From the NCBI RefSeq assembly GCF_002104995.1, contig NW_024468396.1:1-25857 (forward strand): 25,857 nt of DNA. The letters run 5' to 3'. The notes beneath the pieces are model-generated. The model did not search any database. It saw only the letters and a list, made by a program, of their open reading frames with translations, and was not told the origin of the DNA. The DNA is from Linderina pennispora. Its lineage: Eukaryota > Kickxellomycota > Kickxellomycetes > Kickxellales > Kickxellaceae. Made by a program: the position numbers and the translations under genes. Below are positions 8,024 through 17,240 of this stretch, piece by piece. How positions within the stretch are numbered: position 1 is the stretch's first letter; each line of letters starts with the position of its first letter.

Positions 8024-9109
8024 TCAATAGCCAGCGTTGACGCCTTCAACGTTGATACCATGCGCTTTGGCAAGTTCTGGGTAGTACTTGGCCGCCACAT
8101 CACGATGGGACGAGATGCGATTCAACACCGTATACGTTCCGGGGTCTTCAAAGTACAGTTCGTTGAACTGGTGGCCCGAATCAGACACTACAGTCTCGGG
8201 GCGCTCGTCAAGAATATGCTGCGGGATTTCCAGCGGCGTCAGCTTCTTGTCGATACGCGCTCCGAGGAAAAACGGAATAGAATAGCGCGGCCCGCGGCCC
8301 GGTGGTGGGTTCAGCACCCGGTGCGTAGTAGCCACTGCGACCCGCTGCACTAGGTACTCCAGCCCAGTGCCAATGTTAACCACAAAGGTGCCTTTGATTG
8401 GCGTCGCGTCGATCCACTCGCCTGCATGATTCTGCACCTGCAACCCAGGCAGATCGTTCGCCTGATACAGAATAGTCAGCAGCGACGAGGTATCGCGGTG
8501 CGGGCCGACACCCTGGTCGCCGTCTGTCGCATCTAATTCGTCAATGGCAGGGTATTTCACCAACTTGCCGCGGTGCTGCTGCCCTTTGACCACAAACTCA
8601 TCCAGCAGAACATTTGGTGCCAGCCCCACTGCCTCGGCGACATACTGGGTCAGCTCCTCTGCCAGATCATTGGCCTGCCTGTGGTAGTCCAGTACCGCAT
8701 CGCGAAATCCGGGCAGCACACTCTCATCGGGCCATAGATTGGGGCCGGTTAGGCGCTCATGAATTGGCCGTCCCTCTTGCCACCGCTGGGTGAGCTCGTT
8801 GGCGAAATCAAACTGCTCGCGGTTGTCCTTCTTGTTCTTTGTAATCTCATTGCCCTGGACGCTGTAGCCGAGGAAGGTCGGTGAGTGGATCTTGTCAGTC
8901 TTGAGTTTCTCTGCCAGTGGGAGGTCAAAATACTTGATAGTGAGGGAGGTGAGGTGGTCAAGGAATGTTTGAGTGATGTTGTGGCCAGCGATGTAGAAGA
9001 AGCCAACATGGATCAGCGCGTGCTTGAGGTCGTGCAAAAAGCGGGGCTTGTTGGTTCTAGCTACGGCCAGGTCAAGCACAGGGATGGAGCTGAAGTCGGG
9101 CGCTGTCAT
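8024..9109 (-). CDS. 2-oxoglutarate/Fe(II)-dependent oxygenase, isopenicillin-N-synthase-like, 361 aa
   Basis: These cytosolic non-haem iron enzymes oxidise small molecules using 2-oxoglutarate and O2. The N-terminal dioxygenase domain begins IPVLDLA (9-15) and includes HVGFFYIAGHNI (34-45). The C-terminal jelly-roll carries the iron triad His204 and Asp206 (GPHRDTSSLL) and His263 (TTHRVLNP), and the RYS motif (Arg275, Ser277) that holds 2-oxoglutarate. The length is normal and the frame is intact. The start at 9109 is the first ATG after a TATA box. Such enzymes act in secondary metabolism, detoxification or hormone turnover; the substrate cannot be read from sequence. It is the only enzyme in the spacer between the RNase T2 arms, and no biosynthetic partner is visible. 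Confidence 0.92.
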   Translation of the reverse strand: MTAPDFSSIPVLDLAVARTNKPRFLHDLKHALIHVGFFYIAGHNITQTFLDHLTSLTIKYFDLPLAEKLKTDKIHSPTFLGYSVQGNEITKNKKDNREQFDFANELTQRWQEGRPIHERLTGPNLWPDESVLPGFRDAVLDYHRQANDLAEELTQYVAEAVGLAPNVLLDEFVVKGQQHRGKLVKYPAIDELDATDGDQGVGPHRDTSSLLTILYQANDLPGLQVQNHAGEWIDATPIKGTFVVNIGTGLEYLVQRVAVATTHRVLNPPPGRGPRYSIPFFLGARIDKKLTPLEIPQHILDERPETVVSDSGHQFNELYFEDPGTYTVLNRISSHRDVAAKYYPELAKAHGINVEGVNAGY

Positions 9110-9611
9110 GTTGTAAATAGTGGATACAGTAGAAAGCGAATGATAGAGAGTCGGGACGTAGAAAAAGGCCAGAGCCCTATGAATTTATACCTGACAGGAT
9201 TTTGAGCGGCCGCAAATAAGGAATTCGTCGGTGGCCACCAAGAGCCAAAGTGTGACCGTTGAAAATTGCGACATCAGCACTGTCTGACAAATAGTGGCAC
9301 GGGACAGCGTGTGGTTTGGAAATTTGCCGTGGGAATGGCGTGCTTCAGTGCCGCATATTCCGCATGTAATAATCTGCCAATCTGCAATTTCAGTGCATTT
9401 CAGGGGGTGCCTCTTTTGCTTGTTCTGCTCGTTTGCCATAGATAGGGGTGTTTTTTTACAGTTATGGACTGTGTAATGAGATGAATAGAAAGGTATCGTG
9501 TGTTAATTCCTGGGTGATAAGAAAACCTGCCTGTAGAATAAGTACAAATATTAGGGTAAGATTAATTCAACCACGTAAAAAGACGTTCAATAGTAGAGTG
9601 AAAGTGTTAAC
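9110..9611. promoter_or_regulatory. Upstream region of the oxygenase gene; TATA box at 9183-9189 (minus)
   Basis: TATAAAT on the minus strand at 9189-9183 lies about 75 nt before ATG 9109, followed by a CT-rich leader. From about 9200 to 9611 I see no supportable gene. Confidence 0.5.
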
Positions 9612-9901
9612 TCAAAAGAGTACATAGGAATGACTGGACAGGTATGGAGTGGCTGTTGACCAACAAGGGCAGCGGCGACTTCTGCATCTGTTAGTAGGAC
9701 AGCTTTAAATCCCGTGTATACATACTTGGTCTTGCACATATTGCTGATTACTAAATAGAAAGATGACTGTGGATCATTTCCACATTTGATCAAGACAGGG
9801 CTATCTCCAGTACCATTACTATTGAGGATGCAGTAGTTGTTGTTAACCTTCAAAGAGTCCAGTAGTTATGAGCTTTGTAGAATGAATATGACTAGAAATT
9901 G
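9612..9901 (-). pseudogene. Dead copy of a small cysteine-rich secreted-protein gene
   Basis: A good TATA box (TATATAAA, minus strand, 9952-9945) is followed by a frame that reads like a signal peptide (QFLVIFILQSS). It lacks any ATG and carries an in-frame TAA just before the mature part. The mature part contains NNNYCILNSNGTGDSPVLIK. A GTATGTATAC donor at 9725 matches the first ten bases of intron 1 in the six-cysteine gene at 5923-6339. Splicing to an AG at 9688, after a TACTAAC-type sequence, would give six cysteines before TGA 9614-9612; that intron is only 38 nt and its branch site abuts the AG. Promoter and donor look conserved while the start is lost, so I call it a recent pseudogene. 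A missed upstream exon is the alternative. Confidence 0.35.
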
Positions 9902-9944
9902 CTGAGGAGAAAAAGGGAGGATGGGGCCGTTCCGGTCTACAATG

Positions 9945-9952
9945 TTTATATA
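9945..9952 (-). promoter_or_regulatory. TATA box upstream of the dead cysteine-rich locus
   Basis: TATATAAA on the minus strand, about 45 nt upstream of the leader-like frame starting near 9901. Confidence 0.4.
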
Positions 9953-10079
9953 GGTGAGTATTTGGATCTGCACATGGTGACGAAGGGCATGAGGTTGTCC
10001 GAATGTCAACAGATGTAAGACCAGATGAAGGTGTAGTGTTCAGGTGCAATTGCAAGGCCTTACAGTATTGTCTTGTTGC

Positions 10080-10196
10080 GCGCCCGCTGTGGCTGTCCCT
10101 GACGTCGACATGTCAGCCGAATCAGGTGACAGCAAGCCAGGTGCCAACGAGAGCCCTGCTACAGCCTACGATATGGAGGTAGAGTCTAGCCTCTGA
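10080..10196 (+). pseudogene. Truncated 3' end of an unrelated gene at the inner edge of arm 2
   Basis: Counterpart of 5622-5738: 38 codons ending in TGA 10194-10196, with PDVDMSAESGDSKPGANESP and an acidic end AYDMEVESSL. It begins exactly where the arm begins, so the parent gene was cut by the duplication junction. No promoter or start is present. The AT-rich sequence after it (10262-10290) looks like a 3' UTR. Confidence 0.55.
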
Positions 10197-10849
10197 TAAG
10201 TTGCACAGACGGCCGTATTGAAAACGCCCCTGCGCAACTCGTCTATTCCCTGTTCTCTCTTTTCTTCAGTATTAAATATAACTTTTAAAATCCCCGCACA
10301 TTCAACAAACAGAACAGCCTTACACCACGGATGTGGAGAAAGCAGCAGATGTCATCAATAGCTACAAATATTGATGGCCAATTCACTCAAGAATGCGTTA
10401 CAGTCAGCGCAACACCTATCTGTATAATCTGCCTCTAGCTACTGCCGCCATGCTAATAATATCAGTGGATTAATGGTGTATCTCAGAATCATGGCAAAGC
10501 TATCTCGCTTCCTGGAGATCTACATGCTGCAGCACCATTCCTATTTTTAGTTGATACTCACCAGCTGGCCCGCATGCACTGGCTAATTTTAGAGCTTCTA
10601 CTCAGGAATCCTCACAGAGCGACCGCTAGTCCCAAAAGGGCGCATTGCAGGTACGTGGGAGAAGATCCTAGTTTCCTAGAAGCCATCGCTTTGATAACAT
10701 TATAGATTTGTAAATCACTATCCACAAAGAATCCAGTATCTTTGTGGTATCGCAGTGATATCTACTATAGATAGCAGCTAGTCACATCGAGGATGATTAT
10801 GTGCAACTGGCAATTGCAAATTTCTTTTCATAAGTATACAGCAATCTCA

Positions 10850-10856
10850 TATAAAA
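10850..10856 (+). promoter_or_regulatory. TATA box of RNase T2 copy 2
   Basis: TATAAAA, 137 bp before the first downstream ATG (10993). Identical to the element of copy 1. Confidence 0.6.
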
Positions 10857-10992
10857 GCGAGTCGGCCCCAGCAGTTGTCTTGGTAATCTACATCATCATC
10901 AACATTATCAAGTCTTGTGTATACCTGCATTTTCCACCAAACTCTGCATCAACACTACCCTACCATCCTCATTCCACTTCACCCACGAAACA

Positions 10993-12051
10993 ATGCGTCT
11001 AGCTTCAATTACCTTCATTGCCTGTGCGGTTCTTATTGCCTCCCCCGATATCGCTCTGGGTGCTTCGTCGGGCTCCAAGACAGGTTCCAAGTTAAACTCC
11101 AAGTTCGGCTCTAAGGGATCCTCGGGTAGAAACAGGCCTACTCCTGTCTCTGCTCCTGTGGCTAAATCGAAGACAGCTGCCCGCTCAAAGTCAAAGACAA
11201 AGTCAGTCGCACCGACCAAATCAGTGTCAACTGCCCCTTCGACGACCGCCTCCCAGTCCACTGCATCAAATTCTGCCACCTCAACCAGTGCTGCACCCAC
11301 GTCTACCCAGCTTACCCATGACATGTGCCCGCAAAATGTACTGTCTTGTTCGACTGAGGCATTGGCAAAAAAGGCCGATACCTGTTGCTATGAGCAATAC
11401 GGCGTCCATGTGCTAACGCAGCAGTGGAACAAGGATGTTGGACCCGCAGACATGTTCACGCTGCACGGCCTATGGCCGAGTGCTTGCAAAGGAAAGAGCC
11501 CTCCGACCTTTGGATGTGACAATTCTCGAAGGAAGAAGAAGGTCAAGTCAATTCTCCAGGCAGCAAAGCCTGAGCTGGTAGCTGACATGCTAATTTACTG
11601 GCCGGCCAGCGACAATAGGCACGATGAATTCTGGGGGAAGGAGTGGACAAGGCATGGCACTTGTGCAACAACTCTTGACCCAAAGTGCTTCAAGTCATAC
11701 ACCCAGAACGAGGACATTGTCGAGTACTTCTCCAACGCCATCAAGCTCCACAAGTCGCACAATTATATTCCTGCACTGGCAAGCAAAGGGATTGTACCCG
11801 ACGACACGGCGCTTGTCGATCCGAAAGACTTCAAGGATGCAATCAAGACCAAACTCAATATCGACGTGGAGATCTCGTGCACCCAGTCGGCGGATGGGAC
11901 TGAGGAGATTTTGAATGAAGTGCGAACCTACTTCAATGTAAAGCTCACAAGCGACTATACCCTTACGGCGGCTAAGGGCAGGAACTCGTGCACCAAGCCA
12001 TTTAAATTCCCCAAGAAGAAATCAGCCTCTTCATCTTCCACCTCTGCTTAG
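10993..12051 (+). CDS. Secreted ribonuclease T2, copy 2 (352 aa, Ser/Thr tail lost)
   Basis: Same enzyme as copy 1: signal peptide (1-23), basic Ser/Thr/Lys linker (24-105), and catalytic domain with FTLHGLWP (His158) and EFWGKEWTRHGTC (Glu217, His221). Residues 1-352 are identical to copy 1. A C-to-A change at 12050 turns a Ser codon (TCG) into TAG, so translation ends at 12051. The remaining 25 codons of the Ser/Thr tail persist downstream in frame to the old TAA at 12124-12126. The catalytic domain ends before residue 340, so the enzyme is probably still active but lacks the tail that may carry O-glycans or bind the cell wall. Promoter and upstream sequence match copy 1. Confidence 0.93.
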   Translation: MRLASITFIACAVLIASPDIALGASSGSKTGSKLNSKFGSKGSSGRNRPTPVSAPVAKSKTAARSKSKTKSVAPTKSVSTAPSTTASQSTASNSATSTSAAPTSTQLTHDMCPQNVLSCSTEALAKKADTCCYEQYGVHVLTQQWNKDVGPADMFTLHGLWPSACKGKSPPTFGCDNSRRKKKVKSILQAAKPELVADMLIYWPASDNRHDEFWGKEWTRHGTCATTLDPKCFKSYTQNEDIVEYFSNAIKLHKSHNYIPALASKGIVPDDTALVDPKDFKDAIKTKLNIDVEISCTQSADGTEEILNEVRTYFNVKLTSDYTLTAAKGRNSCTKPFKFPKKKSASSSSTSA

Positions 12052-12283
12052 GCATCATCTACTACCTCGTCTGCTTCTACCAGTTCGTCTGTTTCTACTA
12101 CCTCTGTTCAAGCGACATCAGCATAAACCAAAATATTTTTGTGAGCTGCATTAAATTGACTGCTCCTAAATGTCTCTTATGTTCCTGTTTGTCATCAACG
12201 AAGAATGGTATATTCCTTATCCCATTTTCTGGTCACTGCAGCTTGTGTACCATTACAGAGAAAACATCCACAATTGGCGTCCT

Positions 12284-14608
12284 TCAAACAGCATCGACGG
12301 TGTCTACAGCCTCCTTTGCCTCTTTCCAGATCTCTAGATTCTTCTCGGCCCACTCGAGGTGCATCTTGGACATGGCTACCAAGACGGCCTTGACTTCGCG
12401 CATCTTTTGCTTCTGGAAGCGGTCCAGGTTGTCTTGCGTGCTTGTGTTGACCAGCACCAGGTCGTTGCTCAGCATCTCGAGCTGCTCCTCCAGAATGCTG
12501 ATCTTGTCCGAGGCCCGGCCGATCTGGTTGCGGCGCATCTGCTCGGGGTCCACGTCCATCATGCCATTGAGTGCGTACGTCAGGCGGTTCATGATGCCGT
12601 CGCCCAGGGCCTTTGGAGACCGCAAGAGACGCGACCCGAATGTCGATGATGAGGCCAGTGGCGGTGGGTTACTGGGAGCGGGTGACGTTTGTGGCGCGGT
12701 CCGCACGTGCAAGCCGCCTTCAGGGCTTAGCAGGTTACTGCTGTAGCGATTTCCCAGAGCCGGTGTCGATGCTGCCATCGCATTGTGCTGCGATTGCGGG
12801 AATGGCTCGCCCACAGAGCTGCCAGCTCCAAACGTAGGTGGCTGTTGCTGTTGCGGTAGTTGTTGTTGCTGCTGCTGCTGGTGATGGTGGTACTCACGAG
12901 CATTCCTGCTCAGCACCTGCCCAGCCAAAGTCTTGCTGCCAATGAATTCAGACTTGGCCATGTGCTCGTCGGCGGTCTCGCTGCGCACACGCGACCGGGC
13001 CCTGGGCCGCGGCAGAGTGCTGCCAATGCCGCCCCACATGCTAGACTCCTCCTGCTGGAACTGGGCCAGCGGATCGTCTTCGTCAACATCGTCGGCACAC
13101 TTGTTCTTACTGTCTAGATCACCGCCGAGCGCCGACAAGCTGTTGCGGTGGTTGCGAGACCTGGCCGTGCCAAGCAGAGAATCGCCGCTGGTGGCTGTGC
13201 CTGACCGCGACCGCAGGCCAGGGCCACTGGGTGGTATCTCTCGATCCTCGGGGATGCTGTGTGGAGCCAGCGTCGGCGTGAACTCGGGGTGGTGTGTGTC
13301 GACATAGGACGCAGTTGAGCCGATGCTGGCACCACGCGATCTTATTGAGCCAGCGGGCACATTGACCGATGACGCAGCATCGGTGTTTGCTCTCTGCGGC
13401 GTGACAAAGCCATTGGGGTCGACATCTTCGGGTTCGCTAAAGTTCCCTGGGTTTGCAGCAGCGGCAGCGGTTGTAGTAGTCGGCGAGACCTTGGTGCCGC
13501 TTGTCTCAAGCACCTGCGCCAGTTTCTTTGCTTCGTCGTCGGCCTGGAGCAGCGTGTCGAGCTTCTTCTTCTGATACAGCAGAGCATCCTGGGTGTTGTC
13601 GACCTGCAGGTTCTTGAGCATTCGGAACCGGAGGACCTGCTTGATGATGCTGGCGTACTGCGAGTACTCGTGAATAGGCTCGCTCATATCGGCCTCCATG
13701 CTACGCAGCAGGGCGTTAATCTCAATGTACGAGCTATCAATAGCCTGGCCTGCCTTTTCGATTGCCGCTGCCAAGTCCTCGCGCTGATTGTCCAGCAGAC
13801 TGAATCCGTTGAGCACAGCGCCAAGCTCCGCGTAGTCACCTGACAGCTCGCCCAGCTTGCGATAAATCTTGCGCTCGCTCTTCTCAACTACGCCCGAGAA
13901 CTGATTCGAGTAGCGGTTCGTAAACAGCTCGCAATCCATCCACCGTGCCTCGACGTTTCGAATCGGCGCCAGCGTGCTGGGCACAGGCACGTCTGCTGCA
14001 AGACTGTTCGTGGCAGCAATTTTGGGCATCTGCACGCTGGTGCCGTCCGCGATGGATGATCCCGGAGAGCACGACGGGGAGGAGTACAGCGGCGTCTTGG
14101 GCAGGTTGGTGACGACTGGCGAGTGCAGCACTTCGGTCCATGACACGCCGTTTTCAAAGAAGCGGTGCACAATGTGCTCGCTGCTCAGAATCGGGTGTTC
14201 GACCAGGTGGTTCAGGAACCGCTCCAGCATACGCTTGCGGCGCTCGATAATGTACTGGTCTTCTTTGGCTCGCTTTTGCAGCACTGCATACTGCGTGATT
14301 GAGTGCTTCTCGGGAATCGGCGGGACAATAAACGTCGGATACAGACGGCACAGGCACATTCGCAGCGACTCAAATTCGCTGTAGCGGCGCTTCACTTCGT
14401 AGTCGCCAAAGATGATCGAGTACGCAATAAATGACGAGCCGTTATCGCTCAGCTTCTCGGCGTCGCTAATGTGGACGACATTGTAGAATTGCGGCGCTTG
14501 GTAGCCGATTTCGCCCTGCTCGTTGCGTTGCTGCTGCTCGCTGGCTTCGTCGAGCAGCTCGTGCAGGTGCCGGTCGATGGCACAACAGTAATCATCAACT
14601 TCGGTCAT
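12284..14608 (-). CDS. SNX41: PX-BAR sorting nexin of the Snx41/Atg20 family, 774 aa
   Basis: These proteins pair with Snx4 to retrieve cargo from endosomes to the Golgi and to support selective autophagy, binding PI3P membranes. The PX domain lies at about 40-155, with the PI3P-binding RRYSEFESL (74-82) and PPIPEKHS (96-103). The first half of a BAR domain lies at about 220-365 (RWMDCELFTNRYSNQFSGVV onward, coiled-coil). It is interrupted by a long low-complexity insert, and the last ~115 residues complete the BAR (LEEQLEMLSNDLVLVN and the following helices). A BAR split by a disordered insert is the signature of Snx41/Atg20. The insert includes HHHQQQQQQQ near 12860-12895. The frame is intact. 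The 3' end lies only 84 bp from the inverted-repeat arm. I cannot separate Snx41 from Atg20; many fungi have a single gene for both. Confidence 0.88.
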   Translation of the reverse strand: MTEVDDYCCAIDRHLHELLDEASEQQQRNEQGEIGYQAPQFYNVVHISDAEKLSDNGSSFIAYSIIFGDYEVKRRYSEFESLRMCLCRLYPTFIVPPIPEKHSITQYAVLQKRAKEDQYIIERRKRMLERFLNHLVEHPILSSEHIVHRFFENGVSWTEVLHSPVVTNLPKTPLYSSPSCSPGSSIADGTSVQMPKIAATNSLAADVPVPSTLAPIRNVEARWMDCELFTNRYSNQFSGVVEKSERKIYRKLGELSGDYAELGAVLNGFSLLDNQREDLAAAIEKAGQAIDSSYIEINALLRSMEADMSEPIHEYSQYASIIKQVLRFRMLKNLQVDNTQDALLYQKKKLDTLLQADDEAKKLAQVLETSGTKVSPTTTTAAAAANPGNFSEPEDVDPNGFVTPQRANTDAASSVNVPAGSIRSRGASIGSTASYVDTHHPEFTPTLAPHSIPEDREIPPSGPGLRSRSGTATSGDSLLGTARSRNHRNSLSALGGDLDSKNKCADDVDEDDPLAQFQQEESSMWGGIGSTLPRPRARSRVRSETADEHMAKSEFIGSKTLAGQVLSRNAREYHHHQQQQQQQLPQQQQPPTFGAGSSVGEPFPQSQHNAMAASTPALGNRYSSNLLSPEGGLHVRTAPQTSPAPSNPPPLASSSTFGSRLLRSPKALGDGIMNRLTYALNGMMDVDPEQMRRNQIGRASDKISILEEQLEMLSNDLVLVNTSTQDNLDRFQKQKMREVKAVLVAMSKMHLEWAEKNLEIWKEAKEAVDTVDAV

Positions 14609-14846
14609 TGCCAGACGTGATAGAGAGGAAAAAATATAAATTTACAGGCTGATTGGAGCAAAAGAGGAGAAAAATGCCAGAGAGCAGAGATGACGTGTGT
14701 CAGCTGGGCATCATGCCAACAAATAGCATCTTTTTTTTTTTTCGTCACAGCGGATTGTCATCAGGCCTGTATTGAGAATGAGCAGGCAAGTTTAAATAGC
14801 CTGTATTGAGATTGAAAACTTTTGTACAGCTGGTCCGGTTCGCTTC
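14609..14846 (-). promoter_or_regulatory. Intergenic region between RRN3 stop and SNX41-like start
   Basis: 238 bp holding the end of RRN3 and the SNX41-like promoter. It contains a long T run near 14731-14742 and no gene. Confidence 0.4.
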
Positions 14847-16985
14847 TCAGCGGGGGAATGCAGCGCCGAGCGGCGGCACAGGGGAGATGGACATTGCGAT
14901 CATCTGGTCAACAACGCCCTCCTCGTCATCGTCGTCGTCGCCGGCACCTTCGATCGGCTCACCATCCTCGTCACTGTCCTCGTCGTCGTCGTCACCGCCA
15001 ACATTCCTCCACTCGAGGTAGATGGGGTCGATGTACTGGCGCGAGATGGGCAGGGCCATAGGGTCGAACGGGAAGAATGTATCGAGCTCCTTGCGCAGCA
15101 AGTTGCTGATGCTGTTGCGTGCAGGCTCGTCGGACTCTTCGGTATTGGTGCTGCGCTTGTTCTGCTGGATCAGCGCGTAGCAGAACAAAAAATTTGTCTG
15201 GGAGGCCACAGCAGCAAACTGCTGGGCGACGGCAGCAGAGCAGGCACGCAGCGGGTTGAGCTTCGAGAAAACAACACGCTGGATGCCCTCAACCTCAGGG
15301 CACCAGCGCAAGCTGTCCAGCTCGGTCTCGACCAGCGGCTGGCCGTCCTGCGCCGTGGCCAGGTCTCTCCAGCGGAAGCAGAACAGGTACAACACCGCCT
15401 GTGTCACAGCGTAAAACACTGCATGCCGCTCAAAGTCTACGTGCAGCGAGCTGGCCGACACTGCCTTGGAAGACAGCGCCTGGGCATACGACCGCACCGG
15501 ATCCTTCTCCTGCTGCTCCTGCCAATCGAGGTACGCGTTCGCCCACTGCACCAGCACACCCATGACATTCCGGACGATCTGCGTCGAGATAAAGGCGGCA
15601 CGCGCAACAAAGCTGCCCAGGTATGAGGCCGCAGCTACTTTGGCCACACTCGACACCCGGCCAGTGTTGAGATTGCGCACGGGGTCGCCTACCTTGCCCA
15701 TCATGGTGCCCAGGAACACATCAGCGTACTGGGGGTCCTTGGCGCACAGGAAGAACACAAAAAATTGTGTGTAGCGCGATTTGAACGTTGGCAGAATGAT
15801 TGTGTCGAACAGATCCAGGATCAGGAGGAATAGCCGCGAGGCAGACTCTGGCATCGCGCCCTGTTGTAGGTCCAGCGCTATGTGCCGGTCGAGCCAGGCA
15901 AAGAGCACGTTCATCATTGCGTCGAGCTTGGAGATAATCGGCCGGGCATCGTAGCTGACCTTGCCCAGGTCATTCTCCTCGTCCTCATCGTCTTCGTCAT
16001 CACTCGAATCCGAGTCGGAGCCGGAGTCAGACTCTGACGGGGCATCCCCATCGTCATTACCCTTCGTATCTACGTCATCATCCTCAAACTCGAACACGCC
16101 ATCCTCCTCAGGCTCCGCCTGCTTCTGCTGCATTTCTTCCTCATCCTCTTCCAAATCCTCCAGCTCCACCTGCACCTCAACATCGATCTGAATTACGCGG
16201 TTAAGCACCACCGCCAGCACATCCTTTCTGACGCTTTCTGCATACTCGAGGCACCGCAGCGTGTTCTGCAAAAACACCACCTGCACGTTGATTTTGGCGG
16301 TCTTGAAAGGGCACTTTTCCACAATGGCCGCAGCCAGACTGGTGCCGCAGGTTGGGATTGTCCGATACACCTCTTTGATGACCGCATGAACACGCTCGTG
16401 GACTATTCCCGCACCCTCCTCGCCCTTGTGGCTGCCAAATGAAAACCACCGCACCATCGAGTTCATCGCGTACGGTACCCACGCTGGGTGTGCTGACAGG
16501 ATCTGGATCACCAGCGTTGCGTACCGGTGGACGAATCGCTCGTCTGGGTTGACCACCCAGTCGCTGAAGAAAATTGTGTTGATCAGGTCGCGGTAGGTGA
16601 TGGTCAGACTCGATACATTCTCCGACAGCGCAGCCAGCCAGGGCGACACCTCCTCCGCGTATTTGTCTGCAGTCAGCGGCGACGCATTCCGTGTATACGA
16701 GAACACCTTGATGAGCTTGAAGTACTCGTCCATTTTACCCTACGAAACAACAAAAGCTGTCGGCCTCAGCAAAAATGAACGGGCACTGCTAGCTAGTGCG
16801 GAAAGGGCATCCAGAAATGGGCCAAGTACACTCACCTCCTTCACTTGCTGGAGAGCGTTCTCTGTGAATTTCCGCAGAAACACCGCCTTGTCGATGGCTA
16901 GTCCTGCAGGCAGCTGCTGTTCCTCTGTCGTGGCCACTGGCAGCCGGATCGGCTCCTTGAGCGACACTGTCTTGTTGTTCGCCAT
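14847..16985 (-). CDS. RRN3: RNA polymerase I initiation factor Rrn3/TIF-IA, two exons, 680 aa
   Basis: Rrn3 bridges RNA polymerase I to core factor at the rDNA promoter in the nucleolus. Exon 1 (16985-16836) gives MANNKTVSLKEPIRLP to NALQQVKE. A GTGAGT donor at 16835 and TAG acceptor ending at 16740 remove 96 nt, and exon 2 (16739-14847) continues GKMDEYFKLIKVFSYTR. Family landmarks follow: the HEAT-like body (RDLINTIFFSDWVVNPDERF, VVFLQNTLRCLEYAESVRKD), a long acidic Ser/Asp/Glu insert, then PIISKLDAMMNVLFAWLDRH and the conserved SYLGSFVARAAFI segment. Another acidic stretch lies near the C-terminus. Length is close to the yeast and human proteins (about 630-650). The frame is intact. It is divergent from the TPR gene and shares its promoter region. 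Confidence 0.92.
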
Positions 16986-17240
16986 TTGAATGTATGTGAA
17001 AGGGTGTGGTTTATGTAAATGTTGAGTAGACAGGAAGGCAAGAGCAGCAACCTTGTTCTGCAGTCTTAACAAGACGAGGAAAAAAAAAAAAGTTGCGGCG
17101 AAAAAAAAAAAGCTGACTCGGCTTGCTCAGCAGTCGGCGGCTCGAGCCGATCGACAGAGGTGTGCAGTGGGACGAGCAGCAGTGATAGTTGATCAAGGCA
17201 GCTCGCTTTGTTTTAGCTTTGTGCATTTCTCCAATTCGCC
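16986..17240. promoter_or_regulatory. Bidirectional promoter region between RRN3 and the TPR gene
   Basis: 255 bp between two divergent start codons. It contains two A runs (17080-17091 and 17101-17111), which as poly(dA:dT) tracts typically exclude nucleosomes in fungal promoters. No TATA box is evident. Confidence 0.45.

Larger units (their letters stand above)
10078..12199 (+). repeat. Arm 2 of the 2122-bp inverted duplication
   Basis: Reverse-complement counterpart of 3619-5740. By eye I count differences from arm 1 at 10087, 10170, 10175, 10210, 10213, 10214, 10250, 10678, 12050, 12069, 12120, 12145, 12152, 12168 and 12182. They cluster at the two edges, and the interior is almost identical. 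The right edge at 12199 is sharp and lies 84 bp from the stop codon of the SNX41-like gene. Confidence 0.95.

Noticed and set aside
3619-12199. A transposon or other mobile element bounded by long inverted repeats
   Set aside because: The arms contain ordinary genes with their promoters, the outer flanks show no target-site duplication, and no transposase, integrase or reverse transcriptase is present in the spacer.
16740-16835. C-terminal extension of the RRN3 first exon (VSVLGPFLDALSALASS and onward)
   Set aside because: It is intron read-through: a GTGAGT donor and a TAG acceptor join exon 1 in frame to the rest of Rrn3.
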